Below are positions 16,754 to 23,902 of a stretch of 64,000 nt of DNA, piece by piece (position 1 is the stretch's first letter; each line of letters begins with the position of its first letter). The stretch lies in the NCBI RefSeq assembly GCF_017377795.1, contig NZ_JAFRDR010000005.1, positions 248,001 to 312,000 on the forward strand, written 5' to 3'. Both the position numbers and the translations under genes were made by a program. The DNA comes from Williamsia soli (GTDB lineage Bacteria; Actinomycetota; Actinomycetes; Mycobacteriales; Mycobacteriaceae). Below the pieces are notes generated by a model. That model worked only from the letters and a program-made list of their open reading frames with translations, did no database searches and was not told the DNA's origin.

Positions 16754-17320
16754 CTACCAGTCGGTGTCGTAAGTGGCGTCGCGCGGCTCGATCGCGCCTC
16801 GGTTGATGCCGGGCGGGATCTTGAAGAAGTCCCACGCCGGCTCGTAAGCGCTGGCCAGGGCGTAGTCGTAGACCGTGAGGCGCTTTAACACCCGCCAGCT
16901 GCCGTCGCGCTTCTCGAACAGGTCGCGGTAGCGACCTGAGTTGAACCCGATCGTGTCGTGCTCGACCGTCCCGAGGTTGTCGTTGGGACCGGCTCCGTAG
17001 ACGCCGACGAAGATGAAGTACGTCTCCACTTTTGCCTGATCACCCTCGCGGGACAGGATTCGCGGCGCTCCGATGAGGTGGTGTCGTGCACGACCTGCAT
17101 CGTCCCGTGCGTTGAGCGCGCGCTCAAAGAAACCGGCGGCGTCCCCGTCGTACATGCCGTGGTTGTCGACCCCCTCGGGCCAGAAGATCGTAGCCATCAA
17201 GTCCGCGTCCGCACGGTCAACGGCGCGTCCGTATCTCAGCATGACTTCTTGAATTGCGCGCAGCTCGAGGAGCTCACGAACCTCGGCCAGCTCTGCATCA
17301 GATAGTTCCATATTCTGCAT
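16754..17320 (-). CDS. NTF2/SnoaL-like protein (188 aa)
   Basis: SnoaL-like (NTF2-fold) protein. Such proteins act as small isomerases, hydratases or dehydratases in steroid, polyketide and aromatic catabolism. Seen: LELRAIQEVMLRYGRAVDRAD near residue 20 with the usual helix, then LMATIFWPEGVDNHGMY, ARHHLIGAPRI, VETYFIFVGVYGAG and RYRDLFEKRDGSWRVLKRLT. ATG 17320 (MQNMELSD) was chosen over TTG 17329; ATG 17311 is also possible, and none has a strong ribosome-binding site. Length fits the family's longer SnoaL_4-type members. Operator copy F lies 15 bases upstream. It is the only intact gene between 14.6 and 17.6 kb. Confidence 0.82.
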   Translation of the reverse strand: MQNMELSDAELAEVRELLELRAIQEVMLRYGRAVDRADADLMATIFWPEGVDNHGMYDGDAAGFFERALNARDDAGRARHHLIGAPRILSREGDQAKVETYFIFVGVYGAGPNDNLGTVEHDTIGFNSGRYRDLFEKRDGSWRVLKRLTVYDYALASAYEPAWDFFKIPPGINRGAIEPRDATYDTDW

Positions 17321-17334
17321 CGTATCCAAGAGTC

Positions 17335-17348
17335 TGAGCGTGCGCTAG
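17335..17348. promoter_or_regulatory. Candidate regulon operator, copy F (TGAGCGTGCGCTAG)
   Basis: Matches copy E at 12 of 14 positions. It is immediately upstream of the NTF2-like gene, close enough to overlap its transcription start. Confidence 0.45.
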
Positions 17349-17390
17349 ATACACGAACACGCCGCTGCCATGCACGATCGAAGTTTCTGA

Positions 17391-17790
17391 ACGCTGTCAC
17401 TCGAGCATGCCGTCGCCGCGCCCTTTGCCACCCGACAACTCGCTGATCTCGGTGCGCGGGTCATTAAGATCGAGCGACCGCGTCCGGCGGTGACTTCGCG
17501 CGCCAGTATGACGAGTCAGTGAACGGTCTCTCGAGCTACTTCGTGTGGCTCGATCGATCCAAAGAATCAGTAGCCGTCGACGCCAAATCCTATGAGGGCA
17601 AGGCGATTCTAGGCGACCTGGTCGATACCGCGGATGTCGTCGTACGGAATTTGGGGCCGGGTGCAGCCGCGCGACTCGGCCTGTCGGCAGCAGACCTGCA
17701 TGCGAAGGGTCCGGGCAAAATTGTTCTCAATATGACGGGTTGGGGTAGCACTGGCCCGTGAAAGACCGCAAGTCCTACGACTTGCTGCGT
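17391..17790 (+). pseudogene. CaiB/BaiF CoA-transferase N-terminal fragment
   Basis: The frame from 17391 reads LSLEHAVAAPFATRQLADLG and ARVIKIERP, preceded directly by a stop. It then shifts to GGDFARQYDESVNGLSSYFV, WLDRSKESVAVD and IVLNMTGWGSTGP, and after a further shift to KDRKSYDLL near 17785, where homology ends abruptly. It covers only about the first 130 residues of a 400-residue protein. The break point is also the place where the convergent FprB-like gene is cut, so a single deletion removed the 3' ends of both genes. Confidence 0.85.
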
Positions 17791-18031
17791 TGATCTGTAG
17801 GTATCCGTCGAGGTGGGCCGGCAGTTCGTAATCGACATGGATCGCCTCGACCGGGCACACGTCGGCGCACGCCCCGCAGTCGACGCACGTCGCCGGATCG
17901 ATGTAGAGCTGCTCGGTGGTCGTGAGGTCCGGATCGCCCGGACGGGGCCGGATGCACTGCACCGGACACACCGCGACGCATACGGCATCGTTGCAGCAAC
18001 CTTGGGTGATCACGAATGTCACGGCGCTCAC
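17609..18031 (-). CDS. FprB-like ferredoxin domain, reductase part deleted (140 aa)
   Basis: Residues 1-80 match the N-terminal 7Fe/4Fe-4S ferredoxin domain of mycobacterial FprB-type ferredoxin-NADP reductases: VTFVITQGCCNDAVCVAVCP, then LYIDPATCVDCGACADVCPV and LQINA. In FprB a flavoprotein reductase of more than 400 residues follows; here homology stops at about 17790 and the frame runs on antisense to the CaiB fragment until a stop at 17609. All cluster cysteines are present, so a free ferredoxin could still fold and might carry electrons for the divergent molybdopterin enzyme. GTG 18031 is the probable start. Operator copy G lies 35 bases upstream. It could equally be a relic. Confidence 0.7.
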   Translation of the reverse strand: MSAVTFVITQGCCNDAVCVAVCPVQCIRPRPGDPDLTTTEQLYIDPATCVDCGACADVCPVEAIHVDYELPAHLDGYLQINAASRRTCGLSRASATPTRHIENNFARTLRMQVCCRQAESRGCTRPQIPYDDIRGIDQVA

Positions 18032-18066
18032 AGTAATGGCAAGATCTCGACGATACCTGCAGAACT

Positions 18067-18080
18067 CTAGCGCTCGTTAG
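18067..18080. promoter_or_regulatory. Candidate regulon operator, copy G (CTAGCGCTCGTTAG)
   Basis: Strong copy of the 14-bp motif upstream of the ferredoxin-like gene, in the divergent region shared with the molybdopterin oxidoreductase. Confidence 0.5.
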
Positions 18081-18165
18081 TTTTGAAGGATTTGCGCAGC
18101 AAAAGCGCCACGCGCCGAGCTGTGCCGTCCCATCGACTCTGGTAGACCGCGGAGGTGCTGACTCT

Positions 18166-18181
18166 TGCGACCTGTGTCACA
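18166..18181. promoter_or_regulatory. CRP/GlxR-like site (TGCGA-N6-TCACA)
   Basis: TGCGACCTGTGTCACA differs from TGTGA-N6-TCACA at one defined base. It ends ten bases before operator copy H, upstream of the molybdopterin oxidoreductase. Confidence 0.5.
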
Positions 18182-18191
18182 CCGAGATACT

Positions 18192-18205
18192 CTATCGATC
18201 GTTAG
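18192..18205. promoter_or_regulatory. Candidate regulon operator, copy H (CTATCGATCGTTAG)
   Basis: Strong copy, nearly palindromic, 56 bases before the start of the molybdopterin oxidoreductase gene and 112 bases from copy G. Two operators in one divergent region allow separate control of each direction, or looping. Confidence 0.55.
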
Positions 18206-18261
18206 ACCGGTACAGGGTCAGTTGTTCTTAATACGGATGCTGACAGAGGGATGGGATACCC

Positions 18262-20274
18262 ATGGTCGAGACGGTGCGGTTCAACTGCGAACTCTGCATG
18301 TCCATGTGCGGCATGATCGCCACCGTCGAAGACGGTCGTCTCGTGAACGTCATCGGCGATCGCGAGCACCCTGCGTCGGCCGGGTATACCTGCTCCAAGG
18401 GTCGGGCACTCCCCGAACGTCACTACGGCGACCAGCGACTCGACTTCCCGCGACTGCACGGTGAACGAGTCACCTGGGACGCCCTACTTGACGACGCGGC
18501 TGGGAGGATTCAGCAGCTCATCGCCCAGGGCGGGCCGAACAGCGTCGCCGGCTACTACGCGACCGGTCAGGCCTTCAGCGGCGGCGCCTATCCAATGCTG
18601 GACCTCCTGGAGCAGCTGGGATCGAACCAGGTGTATTCACCCATGACCCTGGACGTCGCCCCCAGGTTGCGCGCTGCCGAACTCGTCACCGGCATTCCCT
18701 TCCTGCATCCGAGCTGGTTCCCAGAGGAGGGGCCCACACTGTGCGTGATGCTCGGTACCAACCCGTCGACCTCGGGCGGATGGATCGGGTCGGCGCGTAG
18801 CAACTTGCCGCAGCGACTGCGTGGCTTCCAGGCACGTGGCGGTGAGGTGTGGGTGGTGGATCCGCGACGGACGACCTCCGCTGAACGGGCCGACCGGCAC
18901 GTCGCGCCACGTCCTGGTACCGACATCTTCCTGTTGGCCTGGTTGCTGCGCGAACTTCTCGACGAAGGATACGACGCACATGAGGTCGCGTCGGCCTGTG
19001 ACCCCGCCGATGTGGAGCGGCTGCGCGCCACCGTGGCGCCCTTTACCCTGGACGTGGTCGCGGCACGAACCGACCTCGCGGCCGACGACCTGATCGAGCT
19101 CCTGGCGGCGATCCGGCGCCACGGCAAGGTGGTGGTCCTGGGCGGAACCTGCCTCGGGTTCCAGCCCGAGGGCGTCGTGGCCGAGTGGCTCGCTCTGGCC
19201 ATCATGATCGTCACTGGTTCGCTCGATGTCGAAGGCGGCCTCAAGTACCTCGCCGCCGACAATGGGATGCTCGACGGGCCGGCATGGGCCTTTCATGCAC
19301 CTGAGGACGGCAGTGTCTCTCCGGGGCCGGCCAGCCGTCCTGATCTCGACGGTATGCTGGGTCAGTTTCCCAGTGTCACGCTGCCGGACGAGATCGAGTC
19401 CGGCCAGGTACGGGCACTGATTGTCTTCGGTGGCAGCCCGTTGACCTCGGTTCCCGATCCGGACAGGATGCGCGCTGCTCTGGCGAAGCTGGACGTGCTC
19501 GTGGTCATCGACCCCTTCGACGTCGAGATGACGAAGATGGCCACCCATGCCATGCCGTGCGCCTGGGTGACAGAACGGACCAGCTTCATCCATGAGCCCT
19601 TGCAGGGCATCGATCGCTCGTACCTGAGTCCCGCTGTCGTGCCTCCCGGCGGAGAGCGGCAGCAGTCCTGGTGGATCATTGCGCAGCTGGCACGCCGGCT
19701 CGGCAAAGACGTGCTGGACGGGCTGGACCCGGACACCTCTGACGACGACACGGTGGTCCGGCATCTCGCCCGCGCGCGGGCCGACTTCGCCGAAGAGGTG
19801 TTCGCAGGTGGGTCCCACGGTGCCCCTGTCCCGACCGGGATCGGGTGGGTGCACGAGAAGATGCTGCCAGGCGGACGTTGGCGCTTGGCGCCGCGCGTCC
19901 TGCTCGACCGACTGACGGCGGCGCTGCCGCAGGAGAGCGGCGGCTTGCGGCTCGTCGCTGGGCGGCGGATGAAGAGCCTCAACAGCAGGGTCTACGCACA
20001 AGGGTCGGACGAGGCGCCGCCCATCGGGATCAGCGCCGCGGCTGCGCGCGATCACGCGATCACCAGCGGGGATCTGGTACGGGTCAGCAGCGCCTCGGGT
20101 GCCGTCGAGGGCCGCGCCGAGGTCGACGCCGCCCTGGGTGATGCGGCCGTCTACATCAATCACGGATGGTTGGAGCAGAACGTGAACCGGATCATCGACC
20201 GGATGCCGGACACTTTGACCCTGCAGCCCGTCTTCACCGGCATTCCCGTGACATTGGAACGTGTCGAGGCCTAG
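18262..20274 (+). CDS. Molybdopterin-dependent oxidoreductase, DMSO-reductase superfamily (670 aa)
   Basis: Large subunit of a molybdenum (bis-MGD) enzyme. The N-terminal 4Fe-4S site is C-x2-C-x3-C (FNCELCMSMCG) with the fourth Cys in YTCSKGRALPER. The core reads GYYATGQAFSGGAYPMLDLL, LCVMLGTNPSTSGG and EVWVVDPRRTTSAERADRHV, then RPGTDIFLLAWLL, which are cofactor-binding segments. The C-terminal Molydop_binding domain is near residue 560 (MKSLNSRVYAQG) to the end. No signal peptide or Tat motif, so it is cytoplasmic. No small subunit or chaperone gene is adjacent; the FprB-like ferredoxin divergent to it is the only redox partner nearby. The reaction is unknown: oxygen-atom transfer, hydroxylation or hydration are all known in the family. 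Confidence 0.9.
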   Translation: MVETVRFNCELCMSMCGMIATVEDGRLVNVIGDREHPASAGYTCSKGRALPERHYGDQRLDFPRLHGERVTWDALLDDAAGRIQQLIAQGGPNSVAGYYATGQAFSGGAYPMLDLLEQLGSNQVYSPMTLDVAPRLRAAELVTGIPFLHPSWFPEEGPTLCVMLGTNPSTSGGWIGSARSNLPQRLRGFQARGGEVWVVDPRRTTSAERADRHVAPRPGTDIFLLAWLLRELLDEGYDAHEVASACDPADVERLRATVAPFTLDVVAARTDLAADDLIELLAAIRRHGKVVVLGGTCLGFQPEGVVAEWLALAIMIVTGSLDVEGGLKYLAADNGMLDGPAWAFHAPEDGSVSPGPASRPDLDGMLGQFPSVTLPDEIESGQVRALIVFGGSPLTSVPDPDRMRAALAKLDVLVVIDPFDVEMTKMATHAMPCAWVTERTSFIHEPLQGIDRSYLSPAVVPPGGERQQSWWIIAQLARRLGKDVLDGLDPDTSDDDTVVRHLARARADFAEEVFAGGSHGAPVPTGIGWVHEKMLPGGRWRLAPRVLLDRLTAALPQESGGLRLVAGRRMKSLNSRVYAQGSDEAPPIGISAAAARDHAITSGDLVRVSSASGAVEGRAEVDAALGDAAVYINHGWLEQNVNRIIDRMPDTLTLQPVFTGIPVTLERVEA

Positions 20275-20348
20275 GCCCAGACGCCCCTCTGCCTGAGGCA
20301 GGGCTGTTTGCCCGGGCCGGCGACAATAGACGGAGCCGAGTGGACCAA

Positions 20349-21302
20349 ATGCCGTGCGACCCCCGAGCAAACGGGCCGTACACGGTTCCCGGTCTGTCCC
20401 AGTTCACCGACCGACCGGCATCAACCCTGTCGGATGTTGGTGAGCCATGCACCGCTGGGGACGCGATGGTGACCATCCTCAAGACGCTCGGGGACCGCTC
20501 GGACGTGGGCGCCGTCCGTCGGGAATTGGATGATGACCACATGCACATGGTGCTCATCGTCGATGGAGGACGGCGACTGCTGACCACCATTACCCGTTCG
20601 GACCTACGGACATCGATCCCCGACTCCACCGAGGCGATCAGTGTCGGGCGGCTGGCGGGACGCACAACCCGGCCATCCACCCCGATCATCGACATCACTG
20701 CGCGGCTGAACCGCAGCGGAGAACGACGTCTGGCAGTCACAGACGACCAGGGGCGAATGCTTGGTCTGCTCTGCCTGAAACGGGACCGGACCGGTACTGC
20801 TGCGACGACGGTGTCGCCGCACGGGCGTATGAGCATGGACGGTTACGCGGCCGATGAGCTCACCGTCGCCATTGCTGTGGGCCAGGAACAGCGTCCGCGC
20901 GCTCATTTAGCTCGGCGATCGCATGGCTCAGACTGTCGTGGGCGCTCGGCCGATCCGACGCCAGCCGATTACCGCACGGCAGCGGACAGCTTTCGGCTTC
21001 GGGCGGCTTCCTCCTCTTATCTGGTCGGCGAGTGGGTGACAGAAGCGGCGACGGTCGGCGCAGGGTCGTCCTGGCAGCGTCTGTCCAACCCGTACCGTCT
21101 CGCTACCGGCTGCATGTCACGACAGAATGAGTATTGGAAGCTGTTTCTCGATTGCTCGGCGCGCTTCGCGCTCGACTTTAGGACGGCACGCTCCGGCCAG
21201 CTGATCAGCTCTATCTCGAAACGGCCCGCCGATCCAGCGTGTTCGCTGCCACTGATCTACCGCTACGCCGATAATCGGTACCCCAAGCCCTCTCTCGGGT
21301 AG
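20349..21302 (+). CDS. CBS-domain protein with unrelated C-terminal run-on (up to 317 aa)
   Basis: Residues about 25-155 form a CBS pair: AGDAMVTILKTLGDRSDVGA, DDDHMHMVLIVDGGRRLLTT, ITRSDL, then a second half ending RMLGLLCLKRDRTG. In related actinobacterial proteins this last motif is followed by a short tail (GFCSD-like) and a stop at about 150 residues. Here the frame changes character after RTG and continues for 150 codons with no recognisable fold, which suggests a frameshift near 20800. ATG 20349 is the upstream start; ATG 20466 after GGGGA is an alternative. CBS pairs sense adenine nucleotides. No functional link to the neighbours is evident. Confidence 0.6.
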   Translation: MPCDPRANGPYTVPGLSQFTDRPASTLSDVGEPCTAGDAMVTILKTLGDRSDVGAVRRELDDDHMHMVLIVDGGRRLLTTITRSDLRTSIPDSTEAISVGRLAGRTTRPSTPIIDITARLNRSGERRLAVTDDQGRMLGLLCLKRDRTGTAATTVSPHGRMSMDGYAADELTVAIAVGQEQRPRAHLARRSHGSDCRGRSADPTPADYRTAADSFRLRAASSSYLVGEWVTEAATVGAGSSWQRLSNPYRLATGCMSRQNEYWKLFLDCSARFALDFRTARSGQLISSISKRPADPACSLPLIYRYADNRYPKPSLG

Positions 21303-21342
21303 CGGAAATGCGTTGAGCGACAGAGAGAGTCGAGATCCGCGT

Positions 21343-21903
21343 CTACTGCCGCCGTTCGAGAGTGCCTAAGCGGATGGCGGAGATGAGGAACAAGATCCCG
21401 CCGAGTGCGGCGTAGCCGCCTACGCCCGTGATGGTGTCTGTGTCTCGGAATGATTCCACTAGAAAGGCGATCCCGGCCGCGATCGACAACGAGCCGCTGA
21501 TGATTTGTGGTGTCTGCCCGCCGATATGGCGTCGTTGTAGGGCGGTCGCGAGTTGCGTCGCTCCAGAGGCCGCAGCCCAGGCGCCCCAGACACCGAGGGC
21601 GGCGGCGACGGACGCGGTTGACGCCCAGGCAAGCGTCGCGGCGACCACCAGGCTGACGCCGACGTTGATCATCTCCGTCAGGCGTGGGGCAGTGTGGCGG
21701 CCCTCGGTCTGCAGTTGCCACAAGACTGCTGCGGCGTCGACGAGCGGGTAGAGGACCAGCAGGACACTCAAGAGTGGTCCGACGGGAGGTGAGGTCGAGA
21801 TCAGAATGGCGGCCCATGCAGCAGCGAATGCAAAGCGGACAAGGTAAATACGGCGCAGTGAACGAGTCTGCGGGGTTGTTGAGCTCGAGAGTGTAGTGGT
21901 CAT
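21343..21903 (-). CDS. Small integral membrane protein, DUF308/HdeD-like (186 aa)
   Basis: Six hydrophobic segments of about 18 residues, beginning FAFAAAWAAILIS and PLLSVLLVLYPLVDAAAVLW, with short polar loops and a C-terminal end ALGGILFLISAIRLGTLERR. The layout and the GIAFLVESF/GGYAALGGILF pairing resemble the HdeD/DUF308 family, members of which are linked to acid or membrane stress. AAAGGAAAG lies before ATG 21903. It is divergent from a TetR regulator 110 bases away, which probably controls it. Confidence 0.75.
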   Translation of the reverse strand: MTTTLSSSTTPQTRSLRRIYLVRFAFAAAWAAILISTSPPVGPLLSVLLVLYPLVDAAAVLWQLQTEGRHTAPRLTEMINVGVSLVVAATLAWASTASVAAALGVWGAWAAASGATQLATALQRRHIGGQTPQIISGSLSIAAGIAFLVESFRDTDTITGVGGYAALGGILFLISAIRLGTLERRQ

Positions 21904-21931
21904 TGCTTTCCTTTAGCCCGGTCGATTCAGC

Positions 21932-21957
21932 ATGTAGGGGTACTAGTTCGTCTACAT
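21932..21957. promoter_or_regulatory. Inverted repeat ATGTAG-N14-CTACAT, candidate TetR operator
   Basis: Perfect 6-bp arms separated by 14 bases, in the 110-base gap between the DUF308-like gene and the divergent TetR gene. Position and dyad fit autoregulation plus control of the membrane protein by the adjacent TetR. Confidence 0.45.
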
Positions 21958-22013
21958 AGGCGACTATAGGGTGTGCTCAGCGATCGAGCAACTGACCGAC
22001 AGGAGAGCAAGCC

Positions 22014-22625
22014 GTGAGTGCCCAAGTCCCGGATGCGACGGTGCGCACCACGTCAGGTGCGGCCACGCGAGCGCGCATCCTGACCGCTGCGAGTGAGCTG
22101 TTCTATGCCCATGGGATTCGCGCGACGAGCGCTGACCGCATCATCGCAGCGGCAGGCATCACCAAGGTCACCTTCTACCGTCACTTCCGTACGAAGAGCG
22201 ATCTCGTGGTCGCATACCTCGAGCAGCAGGCAGCGGGGGAGCGGGGTTGGATGGAAGGGGTGCGTCTTCCGAATCAGCCGGTGGAATCGTTACGCGCGCT
22301 CGCCGTGGACATCGGGGCTGCAAGCTGTAGCCCCGGATTCCGGGGTTGCGCCTTCATCAATGCGGCAGCGGAGTTCCTTGACGCCTCGGACCCGGTTCGG
22401 GAAGCCGTAGCTGTCCATCGTCAGTGGACACTCAACTATTTCGCTGACATCGCAGCAGAGGCCGGAGTTCCTGAGCCCGATTCTGTTGCAAAGCAATTGA
22501 TGCTCTTGCGAGATGGGGCAATGGTGAACGGCTATCTCGGTCAGGCGGCATCGGTGGCCGGCACTCTCGGAACTGCGTTCACCTCGATAATCGCAACAGC
22601 ACAGGATCGGTCGCAGCCCAGCTAG
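22014..22625 (+). CDS. TetR-family transcriptional regulator (203 aa)
   Basis: N-terminal helix-turn-helix near residues 17-62: RARILTAASELFYAHGIRAT, SADRIIAAAGITKVTFYRHF and RTKSDLVVAYL. The ligand-binding part follows the common GCAFINAAAEF pattern of regulators in the AcrR/YcdC group. GTG 22014 follows AGGAGA (22001-22006). It most likely represses the divergent small membrane gene through the dyad at 21932. Its HTH gives no reason to connect it with the 14-bp operators of the catabolic region. Confidence 0.92.
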   Translation: MSAQVPDATVRTTSGAATRARILTAASELFYAHGIRATSADRIIAAAGITKVTFYRHFRTKSDLVVAYLEQQAAGERGWMEGVRLPNQPVESLRALAVDIGAASCSPGFRGCAFINAAAEFLDASDPVREAVAVHRQWTLNYFADIAAEAGVPEPDSVAKQLMLLRDGAMVNGYLGQAASVAGTLGTAFTSIIATAQDRSQPS

Positions 22626-22807
22626 TGATCAGACATCCTGTCGCAGATGTCGCTGGTTCGTTGAGCGGCGCCGAGGACCCGCTATCGGGTCAAAGGGCGA
22701 GGGCGGTGCGCCCAAGAACGGCTTCGGGATTCATCTTGCAGCGCGACTCGTCACCGGCGCTGCATTGACGCACCCGGCGGTGTGCAGGGTGATTCTTCTG
22801 TGCCGCG

Positions 22808-23803
22808 TCACTGACTCCCGAGGGTGGTCGCGGTGGTTCTGTTGCGGTCCGCGAGTTGTGCGAATGCTTCGGTGAGTTCGGGTGGCTCGATGACCTCGAT
22901 GTCGGTGTCGAATTGGTTGAGGGATGCGGCGAGGCCGATCCATGACCAGGCGCCGGTGTGGAGGCTGCATCGGGTGGGTCCGAGGGCTTCGACGATCCCA
23001 TCGCCGGCGAAGGGGCGTACGTAGCTCGCGGGCCGGTCGAGAATGACTTTTCCGGTGCACGGCCAACGGTTTTCGCCGTGCGAGCCTTTGAAGCGCGCTG
23101 CCACAAACGTGGCGACGTCACCGCCGGGCACCGCTCGTGGGGTGAACTTGGGGCCGGTGGGGGTGCGGGGATTGATGCGGTCGGCGCGAAAGATCCGCCA
23201 GTCGCTGCGATCGCAATCCCAGGCCACGAGGTACCAGTAGCCACCTGCGGTGGTGAGGTGGTGTGGCTCCACTCGCCTCGGGGGCAGGGCGACGGATGCC
23301 GCAGCGGTGCTGGAGGGTTCGTAGTCGAAGCGCAGTATCTCGTGGGCGCGGGTTGCTGTCGAGAGGGCGATGAGGACCTCGGGTGAGACCGTCGCGTGCA
23401 CTGCGGCGCCGGGCCTGATGTCGATGGTGGTGAACTGCACCGCGTTCAAGCGGTGCTGAAGCCGGGAAGGCATGACCTGCCGGACGGTGGTCAACGCCCG
23501 CATGGCGGCCTCGGCGATGCCGACGCCGGTGGCGGTGGCTGATTGCAGAGCAACGGCGAGAGCGATGACCTGGTCGTCGTCGAACAGCAGGGGTGGCAGT
23601 TCGGTACCGGCGTCGAGGCGGTACCCGCCGTCGGGTCCTTGTGTGGCGTGGATGCGGTACCCCATCTCGCGGAGGCGGTCGATGTCGCGGCGCACCGTGC
23701 GGGCGCTGATGGAGAGCCTGTCGGCGAGCAGTGAGCCAGGCCAGTCGCGCCGGGTCTGCAGCAGCGAGAGCAGATTCAGCAGCCGTGACGTGGTGGTGGT
23801 CAT
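22808..23803 (-). CDS. WYL-domain transcriptional regulator (331 aa)
   Basis: DeoR/YafY-type regulator. An N-terminal helix-turn-helix (SRLLNLLSLLQTRRDWPGSL, then RTVRRDIDRLREMGYRIHAT) is followed by a WYL sensor domain near residues 140-215 (VEPHHLTTAGGYWYLVAWDC and DWRIFRADRI) and a C-terminal WCX-like extension. Length is standard. It is divergent from the VOC protein at 23903, and the dyad at 23817 lies 14 bases upstream of its start, which suits autoregulation and control of that gene. The 182 bases between it and the TetR gene hold no gene. Confidence 0.92.
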   Translation of the reverse strand: MTTTTSRLLNLLSLLQTRRDWPGSLLADRLSISARTVRRDIDRLREMGYRIHATQGPDGGYRLDAGTELPPLLFDDDQVIALAVALQSATATGVGIAEAAMRALTTVRQVMPSRLQHRLNAVQFTTIDIRPGAAVHATVSPEVLIALSTATRAHEILRFDYEPSSTAAASVALPPRRVEPHHLTTAGGYWYLVAWDCDRSDWRIFRADRINPRTPTGPKFTPRAVPGGDVATFVAARFKGSHGENRWPCTGKVILDRPASYVRPFAGDGIVEALGPTRCSLHTGAWSWIGLAASLNQFDTDIEVIEPPELTEAFAQLADRNRTTATTLGSQ

Positions 23804-23816
23804 GGGTCCGAGGTTA

Positions 23817-23832
23817 TGTCCCTTCTAGGACA
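23817..23832. promoter_or_regulatory. Dyad TGTCC-N6-GGACA upstream of WYL regulator
   Basis: Inverted TGTCC and GGACA separated by six bases, between the divergent WYL-regulator and VOC genes. On the minus strand it reads TTGTCCTAG, the same nine bases as the left part of the perfect palindrome at the pdx promoter (25828). Confidence 0.45.
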
Positions 23833-23902
23833 AAAGCTGACCTATACGGCTGCGAATGTGGTTGTCGTCGGGAGACCCCGGCGACGAATCGTAGGAGCAC
23901 AG

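Noticed and set aside
18637-20370. 577-codon open frame antisense to the molybdopterin oxidoreductase
   Set aside because: No recognisable domain; the plus-strand gene has clear cluster and cofactor motifs over the whole length.
22014-22625. This TetR gene as the regulator of the eight 14-bp operators
   Set aside because: It is not near any copy, its own promoter has a different dyad (ATGTAG-N14-CTACAT), and it is divergent from an unrelated membrane gene.
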